Program-made: the position numbers and the translations under genes
Assembly (NCBI GenBank): GCA_022410635.1
Contig: JAJVDF010000431.1
Location: forward strand, 360,502 to 424,501
Source: Tretioscincus oriximinensis
Lineage: Eukaryota; Chordata; Lepidosauria; Squamata; Gymnophthalmidae
DNA: 64,000 nt
Reading direction: 5' to 3'
Part shown: piece after piece, positions 20,447 through 35,400 of the stretch
Layout of the letters: the number at the start of each line of letters is the position of its first letter
How positions within the stretch are numbered: the first letter of the stretch is position 1
Notes under the pieces: model-generated
Databases searched by the model: none
What the model was told of the DNA's origin: nothing
What the model saw: only the letters and a program-made list of their open reading frames with translations

Positions 20447-23400
20447 CTGAGAAGAGAAAAAAAATCAGACGGTCAGTAGTAAACACAAAAGACAAATAAA
20501 TTAACCTCCTCCTCCCCTTGAATCTTACAGAACTAAGCACTTAAATCTTGCCAATANCTGGGGCAAGAGAGGATGAAGTTCGTATCTCCACCCTTCTCAA
20601 TCATCCCCCTCATGGCTGGGCTAGCTAGATGAGGGAACCTCCCTTATGAANTCAGGCTGCAACATCTGGGCCTCTTCTGCCTCGAAAGATGGCGTTTGAG
20701 AGGTGATCTGATTGAAGTGTATAAAATCTTGCATGGGATGGATAAGGTGAATAGAGAAAAACTGTTTTTTTCTGTCGCACAATACTAGGACCAGGGGGTA
20801 TTCCTTGAAGCCGATGNACAGAAGAGTGAGGGCAGACAAGAGGGTCTGCCTCAAGGGTTTCACCTAGAGGGTCATCGGCCTTTGGAATTTACTTCCAGAA
20901 GAGGTGGTGGTAGCTAGCAGCCTGGATAGCTTTAAGAGAGGATGAGACAAGTTCATGGAAACCAAGAGCATAAAGAGCTACTAGGATGGGCGTCTTGATG
21001 TTGCCCCCAAGATGGAGCAACAGGCAGGATTCCTGAAATGACACCTGCAGAGTGTCGAGAACAGTTGAAGATTTTGCCTTCTTCTGTTCCAGGCTGCCCA
21101 GGTGCAATTGGTGGCCCTCTGTGCTGGACTAGATGGGCTCCGACCCAATTCAGCGGGGCTCCTCTTATGTTCTTATGTTCTAACCCTGCTGGCCTCCACT
21201 ACCTCCTGGTGCCCAGCACTCCGTAGAGTCCCTGCAAGTTGCTGTGCCCGGAAATATTCTGTGTAGAATTTTCAAACATTATCAGATGGGGAGGGGGCAC
21301 TATTAATTATTTCTACTTTTTTTTAGTTTGAAACTTTGTGCCCGGGCTACTGTCCTGTGCTCACCCCCACTTCATGCCACAACAGACCATACCACTGCCT
21401 CATGATTCGGTCCCCAGAATAAATTTCGTGGGGAATGTGTACCAAGTACTAGTGACAATGCAGACAATTTTTACGGTATGATGAATCGTAAGAAAATTAC
21501 TAGGCATGCGTTATAATCGCACCCACTTCATCCTTTTTGCATACTGCAGTCATAGTGGCTTGTGTTGCCAACTTGGGGCAGCCGTGGAAGGGGGGCAGCC
21601 GTGGAGGGGGGGGCACCACTGCCCCCACCTCCAGAATTCCTGGCTGCCACCTGCTGTTGCCATTTTTCCCCTCACTAGGCTCTTTAGAATGCAGGCTGAC
21701 TGATCCAAACAGCAGGCCATTTTAGCCAATCATGTGGCTGGATTTGGTGCTGCATGCCACAGGGATTATTGATATAGATTCCTATACCAAGTCCACTCCA
21801 TTAGTCTATAAGATCTTTTCTCTTGCCNCTATATTTTAGAAATACAGGAGATATTTTTCCCATTATAGCATTGTATTTTACTGTCTAAAGTCACATAACT
21901 CAAAATACAAAAGGGGAGCAGGCATTCGACCTCTACCGTCCACCTACCCTGGTATCGTATTCCAGGACAAATGGAGGGAAGTCGATCTGTTCAGGAGGAA
22001 TGGCTGCGAACAACTGTTGAAGGCTCTCGACATGGTGGATTTTGTCTTTTAGTCCAGAGACAGTGAATGTTGTGAAAAACCATGTTGAAACCTAAAAGAT
22101 GAAAGCAGAAGGCGATTAGTATCAGAGCATTTCCTACCATTTGCAGCTTTCCCAACAGCCACCAATATGTTATTTTTAATATTTCCATTTTATGTTTCAT
22201 TCTCATCTTTTCCTCCAAAATCACGTCGGTCACAAAACCATTTGCCTAAAATTCAAAAGCAAAGCTTTAATAGGAACCATCTCCTCCTTGGCATTGTCTT
22301 GCAAATGCAGATTTATGAAAGCGAGAGTGGCAAATGGGTAGTAGGATGGATGTCTGGATGTTGCCTCCGGGATGGAGCAATACCCTGAGATACCATTTGC
22401 AGGGAGTCATGAACAGGAACATATTTTGCTTTCCTCTATTCAGACTGCCCAGGTGCATCTGGTGGGCCTCTGTGTGAGACAGAATGCTGGACTAGGTGGG
22501 CTCTGGCCTGATCCAGTATGGCTCTTCTTATGTTCTTACTTCTCTGCATCTGTAGCAGGCTCACTGGTGGCTTATGTGGATTAACATGTCCTGCTCCACC
22601 AGCTACAAGGGAAGGTGTGATCTGGATAGGCTGCAGCAATTATGTTCCAGTTAATGGGCCATTGTCTTTTGTCCTTAAGATCAGCCCTGTTAGCGTTTTT
22701 GACAGAGGAGAGAGTTTTGCAGATGGTATGTCTCCAGCTCCCACAATTTATTTATTTAATTTATTTATTTACATTTGTACCCCGCTGTGGCGTCCTCCAT
22801 TTTGAGGTTTGTGTTTCTTTTGTTTACTTACTAGTTATCCCAGAGGGAGGGGGGAAGAGCAGGCCTAGGCAGGGGCGTGGCTTCCTGGTTCCCTGTTTGG
22901 GAGGGGGCATGGCTGGAGGAGCAAGCCAATGGGGCCTCGAGTAGCCAGCTGGTGAGCGGTTAAAAGGGAAGCTGACCAGGGCTAGAGGCCTTTCTGTCAG
23001 GGAGACTTGTGGTGTAGCAAGTGGACAGAGGGCTCCGCTTCTGATCTGCCTCAGAGGGAGGGGGTGGAAGTGTATGGTAGCCTGAAGGAGTCAAAGCTGA
23101 GGCTTGACTTGGGGCTGGAACAAATAAGGTGACACAGGGCCTGTCTCTTGAAGGATCTGGAAACTAATGTTGCACTTGCTGTGTGTGTGTGCTTGAGTCA
23201 GGCTTACTTGATAAAAGCCAAAGCTCTATTATTCTAATCTTTCTTCTATTCCTTGTTTGTAAATAATAAACTGGTTATTTGTTTCATTTCAAACATCTCT
23301 TTCTTTACTTCTGTAACCACAAAATTAAGCACGCTACTGGTGGGGGCTGTGAATAAAGCCCTCATCCTGAGGTAAACACTGAGGCCTTGTGTAGGCCTGA

Positions 23401-26400
23401 GGAAATTACTGTTGCTGCAAGCAGTCGTGGGTGCTGGCTTGGGCAACAGGGTGGATATTGTGGCACCCCTGACTGTGAGGGTCATCGAATAGTAGGGCCC
23501 TCAGGTAGGGGTCGCCACACCCGCCCCATACCCGAAGGTCTCGGGGCGGCAACAACATCTGCTAGCAGACCAGGACAGTGGTCTATATAACAGACACTGA
23601 TATTGTAATGGGAAGGGGATGGGATTGATGATGGTTTGTAACTTTCAATTGCATAGTTTATCTTTTTTTAATTACTATTAATGAATTTTGAAAACAACAA
23701 CCCCTACACGCACACACAAAAAAAAATCAGTTGGAAGAGACAAGCAAAACAAAGTCAAATCAAACCTAAAACAAAAAAAGTCTTAAGTTGACACGTTACC
23801 TTTGAGCGAAATGTTGGGTGGACGAAGTACAAGGCCTTCAGATTCCGTTTGTACCTGTATTAATAACAAACACAGTAAGGTCCTGAAACCTTGGACACAT
23901 TTGCAGAATTACAAATGAAGAAAATCTTGCATAGATTTTGATATGAAACCTTTTCCACCGCTGTCCCAGGGCAGATCATCAAAAAACCCCAACACAAAAT
24001 CATAAAAACAGATATAATATATAATTAAAATAGCAATTGTGCCTGAATTGAAAAAGGATGCTGTTACCTTAGATAAAGGCCAAAGTAAAGAAGTGTAGAA
24101 AATATTAATTTTCCCCAGATGCTGCAAANATTATAAACTCTGCTCCTTTCCACAACATTTAAAGCTGCAATACCCCTGTCCTGCTTTTTTATGGTAATCC
24201 TAGTGTTCATCTGCCTTCTAAAAACATATTAAGTCGTCAGATGTACTTCTGAGGGCAGGCTAGTATTTTAGACTGGTGGCTAAGATCATGTAGGGTCTCC
24301 TATGTGTCCACACCCCTTTGTCTACTGAAAGGGGTGACACTCTTAAGAAAGCCTGATTGGCAAACCTTAGGCCATGGGAGAGGGTGTTATGCTATTTGTC
24401 AAGATATATATGCCTTGAGAACATCATATAAGGCAAAACATCATACATGGACAGCTAAGCTATCTTTTTGGATCGTTATCCTGTTCACTTTTGACTTTGG
24501 TAGAGCCAAATTCACCTTTCCTCGAAGACACTGTTATTATAATTAATTGTTCTATTAGAAGAAGTGGAAGAGGAAGAAGAAGAAGGAGAATCTAATTTTT
24601 ATAGCCTGCCCTTCTCACCCGAAAGAACTCAGAGTGGCTTATAAGGTTAATTTTCACCCGAAAGCTTACAACTATTCTGTTCTTTATCTACTCATTAATC
24701 TACTTGAAATGAAGCTTGCAAATCTACTTTATTTTGGACAGCTGAGTTAGCTGAAGCTAAGGCTAGCTCATCCTTCTCCACGGATGACACAAGGCTTTGA
24801 TAATGGATCTTTTGATTGAAAGATTGTCACATGACCTCTGTGTCATTTGTTCTCCTTAACAGTTTTTATGTCTTTTATTGTTTAGTTTATTTATTTATGA
24901 TTAGTCAGATGACCATAACATCAGAAAGGCACTTGTTACAAATTCCATATGGAAGAAAATTTTTAAAACTTTGAAAGATTTTAAATATAAAAGATAAAAG
25001 AGTATTTTAATATTTTAAAAATTTTGTGATCTGCCCTGAGACCACTGGGTTTAGGGCGGAACATGAAAGAAAAAAAGAAAGAGGGTGGGTAAGTAAGTAA
25101 ATCCATAGATTCAGCATGCAGGTTAACAGGACATTAGGAAATGCTTACTTGACATCAACAATATCAGCCAGCTTTTTCAGAAAATCAGAGTCCAGGTGAT
25201 TGTAAATACTAGTGAGAGTATGGAAATACACAATGACATATTCCTTCATTACAATGTGGTCCATCACGTGAATAAAGTACAAAAGTGCCTGAGAGAGAGA
25301 GAAAGAGAAAGAAAAACCCACAAACATCAGATTGGCACATGATGTCATATTCATATGTGCAGTTTCATATAAGCATTTCAGGGGTTGTGTTCGAGAAAGA
25401 ATGGAAGAATCAAGCTAATGGTTGAGCATGTCTTCTACTCGAGCACGAATCAATAAATGCCTTTTCAGTCATCTGGAGATCCAGAGTTAAATGTTAAAAA
25501 TAAAAAATCCAGTGATAAGATTTATGTTACAGAATATTGGAATTGAAGCTTACTCTATGTACAGGGTGCTTCAAAAAAATGTATACACACTTTGAACTTC
25601 CATAGAAAATTTATTTACTGTTGTACAAAGTTAAATTTCAGGAAATTAGAAAGCTTAAAGTCCAATGTAAATAAAACGTAAATAACAAACGTTAATACTG
25701 TTCAAATCGGGAATTTCCTGAAATTTAACTTTGTAGAATAGTAAATAAATTTTCTATGGAAGTTCAAAGTGTGTATACAGTTTTTTGAAGCACCCTGTAT
25801 ACCCCCCCCTGCCCCCAAAATGACAATCACCGGGTTTGNCCTACATTATTAGCTTCTAAGCATAACAAACCCGTAACACCGAGGACAACTACACAGCATC
25901 AGGGACACGGGTCTAGGTTCCTTAGAGGAGTGAAGGCGCATGAATCAGAAAAGCAGAACAGCGGTCCTTGAACAAAACAATGATAGAAGTCCTTCTCTGG
26001 TGGAAGTCCTTAGATGGAGGCTGGACAGTCATCTGTCTGGAATGGTTTAGTGAATCTGGAACTGAGAAGGGACTTGGGCCTGATGATTCTGGTGGTCTCT
26101 TCCAACTCTATGATTTTATGTTGATTTGATTTGGAAAATTTCCACAAATTTCAGTCCATGGTTTCCAGGCTCACAATACATATTTTTCTTTTTTTTTATG
26201 TATTATTTATTTTTGCAAAAGCAAAAAGCAAATAAAAAAAACAACAACCCCAAAATACAGTACATATATAATCCACACACACCCCATACACACACACCGA
26301 ACAACCATGTGCAGAATATTTAGAAAACTGTTAAGTATTGATTTGTTACATTAAACAGCCCATAGGCAACGAGCTTTTGCCATTTCCAGGACCAAGACAG

Positions 26401-29400
26401 ATTAGCAATAAGTCCAATGGAGGCACACAATACATATTATAACAACAGTTATCATTCCAGTCTCACGGAGGGTCTTTTAAAGAGTAATGACATCTTTTGC
26501 TTTCTGGTTTCCAGCCAGCATCACTTTATATTGCGACATTCTGACAAGTTTACATACATTACTGAACTTGAAAACTCGCCACTACTCCGGTTTGTATTTT
26601 TAATACTAATCACACACAAAAATTGAGTTATATGGTTTATACCTACTCCATTCTACAAATTTGAATACAAATATTGATCTAAAGAAAAATTACTATTGAT
26701 TTTTTTTTTAACAGCATGACAATTATTTACCTTTTCCATGTCTATAAGTGTTACAGGGATATTTCTCCCAACCACCACCATTACTGTACGACCGCAATTG
26801 TCAACACCTATGAACAGAACAAAACATAACTTATTTGAAAAATTGTTTTTTAAAAAGAAAATCGTTTTATCATCCAATAAAAATAACATTCCAGAAAAAA
26901 GTACCACTATTAGATTAAACACAACTTCCCCAGTAAATAGGACAACTGCTGAAAGACCAGATTATATGGAGCAGTGTGTGGATCCCAAACACCTACTTCA
27001 GCCACCTAAGTTCTTTCAGTGGTTTTCAAATTTTCAATCATGTCCAAATCTTTGCATATCTATGGATCACAGCATGCGAGATTTCTCTGTCTTTTCCGGG
27101 CTCCCAAACGCCGGTCAATCTCATGTTTCTTGCTGCCATAACACAGTCCCATTCTTAGTTACCTTGTTCTCCTTTTGCTTTCGAGCTTTCCCAACATACA
27201 ACAATATGAGCTTCTACAGACAAGCCTATTTCTTCAGACTGTAATAGTAGACTTACCTATGAAAGCTCACGAAGTAGTAGACTTTGCTGGACCCTGACTA
27301 ACACGGCTATTTCTTTCAAAAATGTCAAACCTGGTGTGTAGAATCTTTTTTCTGCCAGGGGCCACCTGAATATTTGTAACAGTACCTGAGGACTGTACCC
27401 CCACTTCACCTCAGGCCACACCCCTACCCTTCACAGGCCATGCCCCTACTCATTCAGATCACAAATCCTCCCTCTGCCCATGCCAATTCCCTGCACCCAG
27501 CCAGGCCCACAAAATGGCCTCCAGTACCTTGCATTCTCTCACCCTTGTCTTCCTCCCTCCCCTTTTTGCATTTCACTTCCTGTTTTAACAAAGTGAGGAA
27601 TCATAACTTAGCCATTATTTAGGAAAATGGGTCCATAGGGAACAAATGGCCCCTGGGGGAGCCTACCACGGGCCTGACCAAATTATTGTGTGGGGCAGAT
27701 CTGGGCCCTCGATTTCCCATCCCTGAATTACACGCTAGGAAAGATCCTAATGTATAATTAAGTAGGCTGACCAGATGACCCCTTTTGGGGGGCGGTGTGT
27801 GTGTTGAAAACCCGGTTTTGGGGTGCTTCCTGGATTTTTCTGAGGAATTTTTTTTCAAAAAAAAAAAAAAAGATTTTTGCTGAGGAATTTCTTTTTTTAA
27901 AAAAATATTCCTCGGAAAAAAACGGGAAGCACCCAAAAATCAGGTTTTCAACCCCCTACCTCCCCCCAAAGGGGTCATCTGGTCAGCCTAAATTAAGGGC
28001 TTACCAGAAGTCTACACTCTATAGTTTTCAGTGCCTTGTAAAAGCACCACTTATATCCAGGCTTTTGATTCCTATCTCCCTTTGCATTTGTCCTTCCAGG
28101 GAAGGTAGGTGGATTTGAGGGACGGATGGAATGGTTCTTTTAAAATGCTTTACTAGCATGTTTTTTAATCTTCTGTTACCCACCATGGGACCTATGGTGA
28201 ATGGTGGATATCCCAGTTAAGCATTAGTATTGGAAAAATTAAGAGTCAATTACGTATGGGGCCTTCAACTCACCAGTTTGGTATAAAGCTTTAAGGGAAG
28301 CAATATCAGAGAGATCTTCAGTTCTTGCTCGACAAAGCCACCGATTGTAACTAGAAGACAGCCACAAATGGTATCAGGACTAACTCAGCACAATATTTAA
28401 CAACCAGAGATGTATTAGTCAAATGCTCTGAAACATATGTCTCATGTGCAAAAGAATGTTGGAAAAAATGAGGTCAAGTGAAGGGATGTCAAGAACCCAA
28501 CCCAAACCCCAATATTCTCTTGTGTTTTAAGATTCTGGACATTACAACGCAATAGTTAATATACAGCGTAAAGCTCAACCCATCTCAGACAGGGTATTTA
28601 TCTCCATCTCACTTTCTCTGATGTTGCTTCTGAACAGCTGCCTCTGAGAGTTGTCCTTGAAGAATGAGCCGCCTTTGTTTATCGACGTCTCCCTCCATAC
28701 GAGCAAAAGCATGGGAGCCAATAAATGAGAAGTCTACTTCTAATCCCTCCTCATCAGAATGATCTGAAAAAATATGGAGGAATAATGAAACAAGTACCCA
28801 TAGCGAAGGTAATAGAACAGTTGCTAGAAGACACTGCGGGCATCAATGGGAATTGAGAAATGAGAATGTTATATAAAATATATAATTGAAATCATTTGCA
28901 GCAACCTATCTGGGGTAATTTTCAATTCCAGCCAAATGAAAACAGGCAGGCATTTTTGCATGACATTCAGAATTATGACAATGCAATATGAGTGCAGGAC
29001 ATGTCACCTCTCTCCTTAAGAAACAGAAATGCTGGACTAGACAGGCTGTGACCCCATTCACCAGGGCTCTTCTTTTGCTCTTAAATGGCTAATTTTATAA
29101 TCAATGATCCAAGAAACAGATAAAAAGGTAGGTTGTAAACAAAAATGGTTTGCAGTTAAGAATTACTGGTATATTTGGAACCAGGGTGGAAGGATTGAAA
29201 TGGCTTATGATACCTGAACTTCTCACAAGAACCTTCTTATATTCTTTAGATGGCAATCAGGGCAGGTCAGATCTTTATAGCGTGTGGGTGGAAAATGAAA
29301 AGTAGATGGTCTATAAACCTATGGTATCAATATTTAGCAGAATTCGTGCTATATGATGCCACAAGAGAGAAAAGGATAAGATTCTTGGGACTCACTTTAC

Positions 29401-32400
29401 AGATAATTGGGAGGAAAAATGGAGGTTATCAATTGCCTTTGCTGATGAGAATAATAAGAAGAACTGGGTTCTTATACTCCACTTTTCCCACCTTTCAAAG
29501 GGATTCAAAGTGGCTTACAAAGGTATTTTGCCCAAAGGCTGACATTCTATCTTCTCCACCAGGCTGTGGTGGTTCCCATTCATCTACTTGCCGTCTGTTG
29601 CAATTTCTTGCAATTCTTGCTTTGAATAGCTGGGTTGGCTAGAGCTGCAGGCTAGTGGAAGGTGCTCAGCCCTCCCCTCGATCCAATGGGGTGGAGACAT
29701 CTGTATTGGTTTTTACGTTTTTTGTATGTTTTGTTTATGTATAGCTTTATAGTCTGTTTTTTTCTTTTATATGCTTCTTCANGTAAAATCAATAAAAATT
29801 ACAATATATAAAGAAAGAATTACTGGTATGTAAGTAAGTAACGAAACTAAGGCTTAGGGTGGGAGGGAAGGGAGGAGTGAGTAAAAATCTTAAAAAATTA
29901 AAACATTGTACGAAATGTAATTTGTAAATGGTTTCACTGAATATGAAAATTAATATTTTTTTAAAAAAATGAAACAGAAAAAGGGATACATTATGGGCTC
30001 ACCGTCTGATACCCCAGGTTTTTCACTAATTCTGATCTGACGTTCGGGCACTACTGGCTCTCCTTCTGCGTTGCCTATATCAGCTGGGAGGAAAGGCAAA
30101 GATTGGCTCTCTTCTTCTAGTGACCTTGGGAAATACAGAGGCAGCAACTTCCGATAGGTGGCCTGAAAAACAAGGTGGGTTTGAGAGAGTTGAATACTAC
30201 ATTCCCAGGATAAGAGCATGGTAGCTTTCAGTGATGAAGTAAAGATTGACGCTCTTCAGTAAAGAGAACTCATTGCATGTATGTATTTTTATCTGGGGCC
30301 CAGTTTGGTGTAATGGTTAGAATCCTGCACTCTTATCTGATAGTCTCCTGGTTTGATGCCACACGATGCCAGTTGGGTGATCTTTGGCCAATCACAATTC
30401 TTTACAACTCCCTCAGCCCCGCCTACTTCACAGGGCATCTGTTGTGGAAAAAGCTGTTAGAAATATTTGGGGACAATGAAGTAGACCCAGTCTATTGTAA
30501 TAGTTAGAGTGCTGGGCATTTATCTGGTAGCTCCCTAGCTTGATTTTCTACTTCTCCATGAAGGCAGCAGAGTGATCTTGGGACAGTCAGTTCTTTAGAA
30601 CTCTCAGCCCCGCTCACTTCACAGAATATCTATTATGAGAAAGCAACAAAAGCTTTATTCTACTCTTCACTCAAAGGTCTTAGGGTAGATCACAAGAGCA
30701 GATAAAACATATTTAAAACAATCTTCCTTCCAGTAGAACTGCTTTCAGGAATTGGGATCAAAGGTTCAAGTGAACAGACAGGTTTTCAACAAGTGTCAAA
30801 AACCATAATGTGCTGGAAGGCTATTTCAAAACCAAGTGCTGTGGCCTCTTGTACTTCAGATGATAATGGAACTGAGAAAAGGCCCCGTTTTTGTGGATCT
30901 TAGTTCAGGCTCAGTTCCCAATCTTCAGCTTGCGGATGAAGGAACTAGAATGAAAGTTTTTCAACGTGCATTATTCTAAAATTTCTCATTTCTGGAGGGA
31001 TAGGGGACACTCTTTTGATAAATAGGATTCCATGATGTGAAGTNTAGTGGGACAAGAAAAATTCTGGGGTTGATGGGGGCAGGTTTAAAGCTTTATGGGG
31101 AGGAGGGAATTCTGTTGAATCGAGGGTAAGTAGGCAAGGCTGATACTCACAGGACGCATGCCTCCCGGAAGTGGCTCTGGAGAACTAAAATCTTTCAACA
31201 TACAAAATATTCTTGCTGGTTGTGACAGTCTGTGAATTGGCACGTCCAACTTCTTCAACTTGGCCAGACACCCAGGACCACTATCAAGCAGGACATCGCC
31301 CACGGTCCCTTCACTTGTATACTTTAACCAGAGCTTATGTAATGGGCCTTCCCAGCCCCTTAATTAAGGAATCTCCTCATAATACTGTAGTGTGACCTGT
31401 TGATTCTTTTAAAATTCAACAAATCCTTTTATGATAAAGTTTAGAACTTATTTCCATAGTTTGCCCTACTAAGCAGCAACACAATTTTGCCACTCAGGCA
31501 AGTAAAGATAAACAAGAAAAACTAACTTTATTGTCATGAACAGAATAAAGATGAACGACATAAAGTTTATCAATCTTTGCTGTGTTTGGTTTGACTCAAC
31601 CCAGGAGTTCACTCAGATACCTCGTATCTGCCCTACCCCTGTGCAATAGACTGACCAGATGACCCCTTTTTTGGGGGGGGGCAGCTGAAAGCCCAGTTTT
31701 GAGGTGCCTCCCAGTTTTTTCTGAGGAAATTTTTTTCAAAAAAGGTTTTTTGAATTTTTGTTTTTTAACTTTTTTTCCTCAGAAAAAACTGGGAGGCACC
31801 CCAAAAATGGGTTTTCAACCCCCCCCAAAAGGGGTCACCTGGTCAGCCTAGCTAATATATACTGAAAATGCTTCAGGCTGATAATTCTCCCTTTAAGAAT
31901 CACCACCTCCAGAGACTTAAACCTGTACCAGCTTTCTGTCCTCTAGACTTAGCCCTGACTGTCTCTTCAGTAACAGGACTCTAGGGTCTAAACTGACTCC
32001 TGTCTCCCTCCCCTAACAGTAAGAGTAAGCACAAAAGCCCTGAAAATATTCCTCTCAATCCTTTCATATCTTCCTTCACATTCACCCTTGTCAGGGATTG
32101 GCTGCCACAACAACCTCCCCTCCCTCCTCTCAGGGACACTATGGCTAGCCACACCCCCAACGGTGCAACAGCCATATCCAACACAGGTCAATCATTACAC
32201 TAGAGAAGTCCCTCATATAATTATGCATCATTTAATGGCTTGCTTGTAGCAATACTGTGAAAGCTATTCTACCACTAAGAATGTGACAGCTTATTTGAAC
32301 TGTGGAAATAAACCACAGTTTCTTTCCAGTGGAAAGCTCAACAAAACACAGCAAAGTAGAATATGAGAACAATGAGATCAAATTAGGAAAACAAGTTGGA

Positions 32401-35400
32401 GGGACAAAGATGAACTTGTTGGGACTCTGTGATTATAACTGCAGAATAAACACAGCAAACAAACAAGCAGAGAGCTTTTATTTAAAGTCTTATATGATGG
32501 TTTAGAACTCCTGTCTACAACTCCAGAATCTTTCATGGGGCCAGTCCTCAACGCAGGTGTGGTTGTGGGTTAAGAGGTACCTACATCCACATATGGTGGG
32601 CTTATTTGAGGAATTTTGGGTTTTTGTTCAAAGCATGATCAGCCAGGTGCTAGGCAGTCAGGTCACACTTAAACTCACTCTAGTGTTATTTTGTCTTTTT
32701 AAAGGACAACTCTAGTCTATTGGCCACAAAGATCTGGTTAAGAGTCTGCTAACTACTGCTAAATTTGAAATTGCGGCCAATTTGAAATCGGCTCAAAGAC
32801 CCAATACGATATTTTAGCAACGCAGAATACAAACTCTGCTTGTGAAAGAGGTTATTGATGCACAGCTCTTTAAAGTGCCTGGTGATTTAGCCGCTACTAA
32901 AATTACGAACAAATGGTCTCCACTCATTAATGTTGCCAGGATCTCAGCAACAGTGACCAGCCTTTTTCCTCTACAAGGTTCCTATATGTATGAAAAGCTG
33001 AGCCAGGTATTTACTCTTCTGTCCGCGGTCTTCGTTTAGTCCTGATGGGACTTTTCATTTCCACCTGAACTTGAGACCCAAGCTTTTGTATGAGGTTCAA
33101 GACCATTATAATTTTCCATTATAGTTTAATGTTTGCCATTTAACGTTTACAAGAATGTCAAAGCTTTTACTGTACGTTTTCTTAATAAAAATAAAATAAA
33201 TAATAATAATAATAATAATAAAAATACGAGCTGAGCCACGTAAGTACCTCTTCAAGATCAGATACAGCAAAAACTACTTTTTCAAGTGCTGTGCCGTGAA
33301 TTTCTAAAAATCGCCGTACTGTTCCTGGAAAGACAACAGCAGAAGATGCAGTCAAAAGAAAAGAGTCATTCAAAACTTAGTAGATAGAAAGTTTCACAAA
33401 AGTTTTTATTCGGTCACAGAAGGCCAGGATAGTAATCAACAGAAACCTACATGGACAGTTCATGCCTTTCACAACTGACTGCCTCACTTTCTTTATTTTT
33501 ATTGAGGCTTTCCATAAAATAGGGGGAAATAAAATTCTGTACTACCCTTAAATACCAACACAGGAACACTTTAAATAAAACAGTTTAATGTCTTAGCAAC
33601 AGAATCAGAATGTTGTGAAAACATGTAGGCCTTCCAATATTTTGTCTTATTTCAAGATACATCCCAGAATCGGCATTTGTAATCTCTATGNATGTGTAAA
33701 CTAAGGCAGGGCACTGCTTGGAACTTCTCACAGACTAAGCTGAGCAGATGACTCTTATTTTGGGGGTGGGGAAACCAGTTTTGGGGTGTTTATTTCTCCA
33801 TTTTTTTTTGAGGAAAAACATTTTTTAAAAATAAAATTCATTGCACCTCCACTAGGGGGCTCTGGCAACCGGGACCAGCTCCTGAAGGCACCCTCCCCTC
33901 AGTAATTTTTTTTNAAAAACTCAAATTTCTCACACACTTTGAAAATTTCTCACACGCTTCAAAATTTCTCACACACTTAAAAAAATTCTCATGTGCTTCA
34001 CGGGTTTCTTGGGCGGAGATTTCGGAAGGATATGCAAGGATTAGCATACATATTAATTTCCCCAGTTTGAGCCTCAGAAAATCTGGTCAATCATAGACTA
34101 CACCAGCATGTGAACAATACGTACAGCATATATTAGGGCTCCTGTAGGAAACTGGGACAGAGGTGTTCCCCTTCAATAGCTATAGAAGAGAGGATTTTAC
34201 ACTTACTTCTAATGGATGCAGAAACTTGTGTGGGGGAATATTATTTCACAACCATTAAAGGTATAAAACTCTGCCTCTTTTATTAGGTGGNAACCCCATA
34301 ATATATAGGATAAAGACTGACTACTATGGAAAGGGTTTGTGTTATTAAATTCTGTACATCTAGCAAGTGTGTGTGTAGTACCTTATAAACTAACAAAGGT
34401 AGACAGCGTGAACTTTCATAAACAATCTANTTGTTCAGAATTAGACTTATCTACAAAAGCTCATGTTGCTTACCTTTNTGGTAGTCTATAAGAACTCCTT
34501 GCTAGATATTCTAGACCTGGACTACCATGGCTACTTCTCTGAAATCTAAACACTATATATACTGCTCAAAACAATTAAGGGAACACTTTAACATACACTG
34601 TTATGTTAAAGTGTTCCCTTAATTGTTTTGAGCAGTATAGTTTATAGATATGAACATCCTCTTTTAAAAGCTACTTACTCAGTGCTATGTGGGTGGCATC
34701 CATTAGAGGGTAACCTCGTTTCACAGTATTTATTGCGCAGAATCCCACTGAGGACATTGCTTGTTCCCTAAGTTCAGAAACATAAAGAAGAACTGAGTGT
34801 CATGAATATCAATGCAACTGAAGTCAAATGAAATTTACTATATAGTTATTCTGGTTCAGAAACAGAACATGTTCAGTAACCTCACATTGGTATGAGCCCC
34901 GATTCAAGAGGATAAAAAGACTTACTCTAGCACAAAATAGATTAATCTCTGCATATNACTTTTTGTTACCCTGAAATGTGGGAATAATGGCATTTCTAGT
35001 GATAGCCAAGGCTGAGGAAAGAATAGCTTATTGGTGAGGCTGGACATTGCCACTCATAACCAGGCCTTCTCTAGAATGAGGAATGTGATTTAATCAGAAT
35101 AAGTGATAACAGGTATAAAAACCTTCATCCTGTCGAGAGTAGATCAGCAGACATATTTATAAAATATCTGTGTCTAGCCGGTGTATTGTCTGGGTTTTCT
35201 TGCCCAGAAGTTACTATCCAAAAGTTACCAGATGATTGTTACTATTCTTCCCTTGGGAGGAAGGCAAGGAGTAGTAGTTGGTTTTTAAACCTCATTTTTC
35301 TCAATTCAAAGAGAATCAAAGCAGCTTATATAATCTTCTATTCTTCTCTTCACAAAAGATACCTTGTGAAGTAGGTGGGTCTGATGGAGTTACAAAGAAC

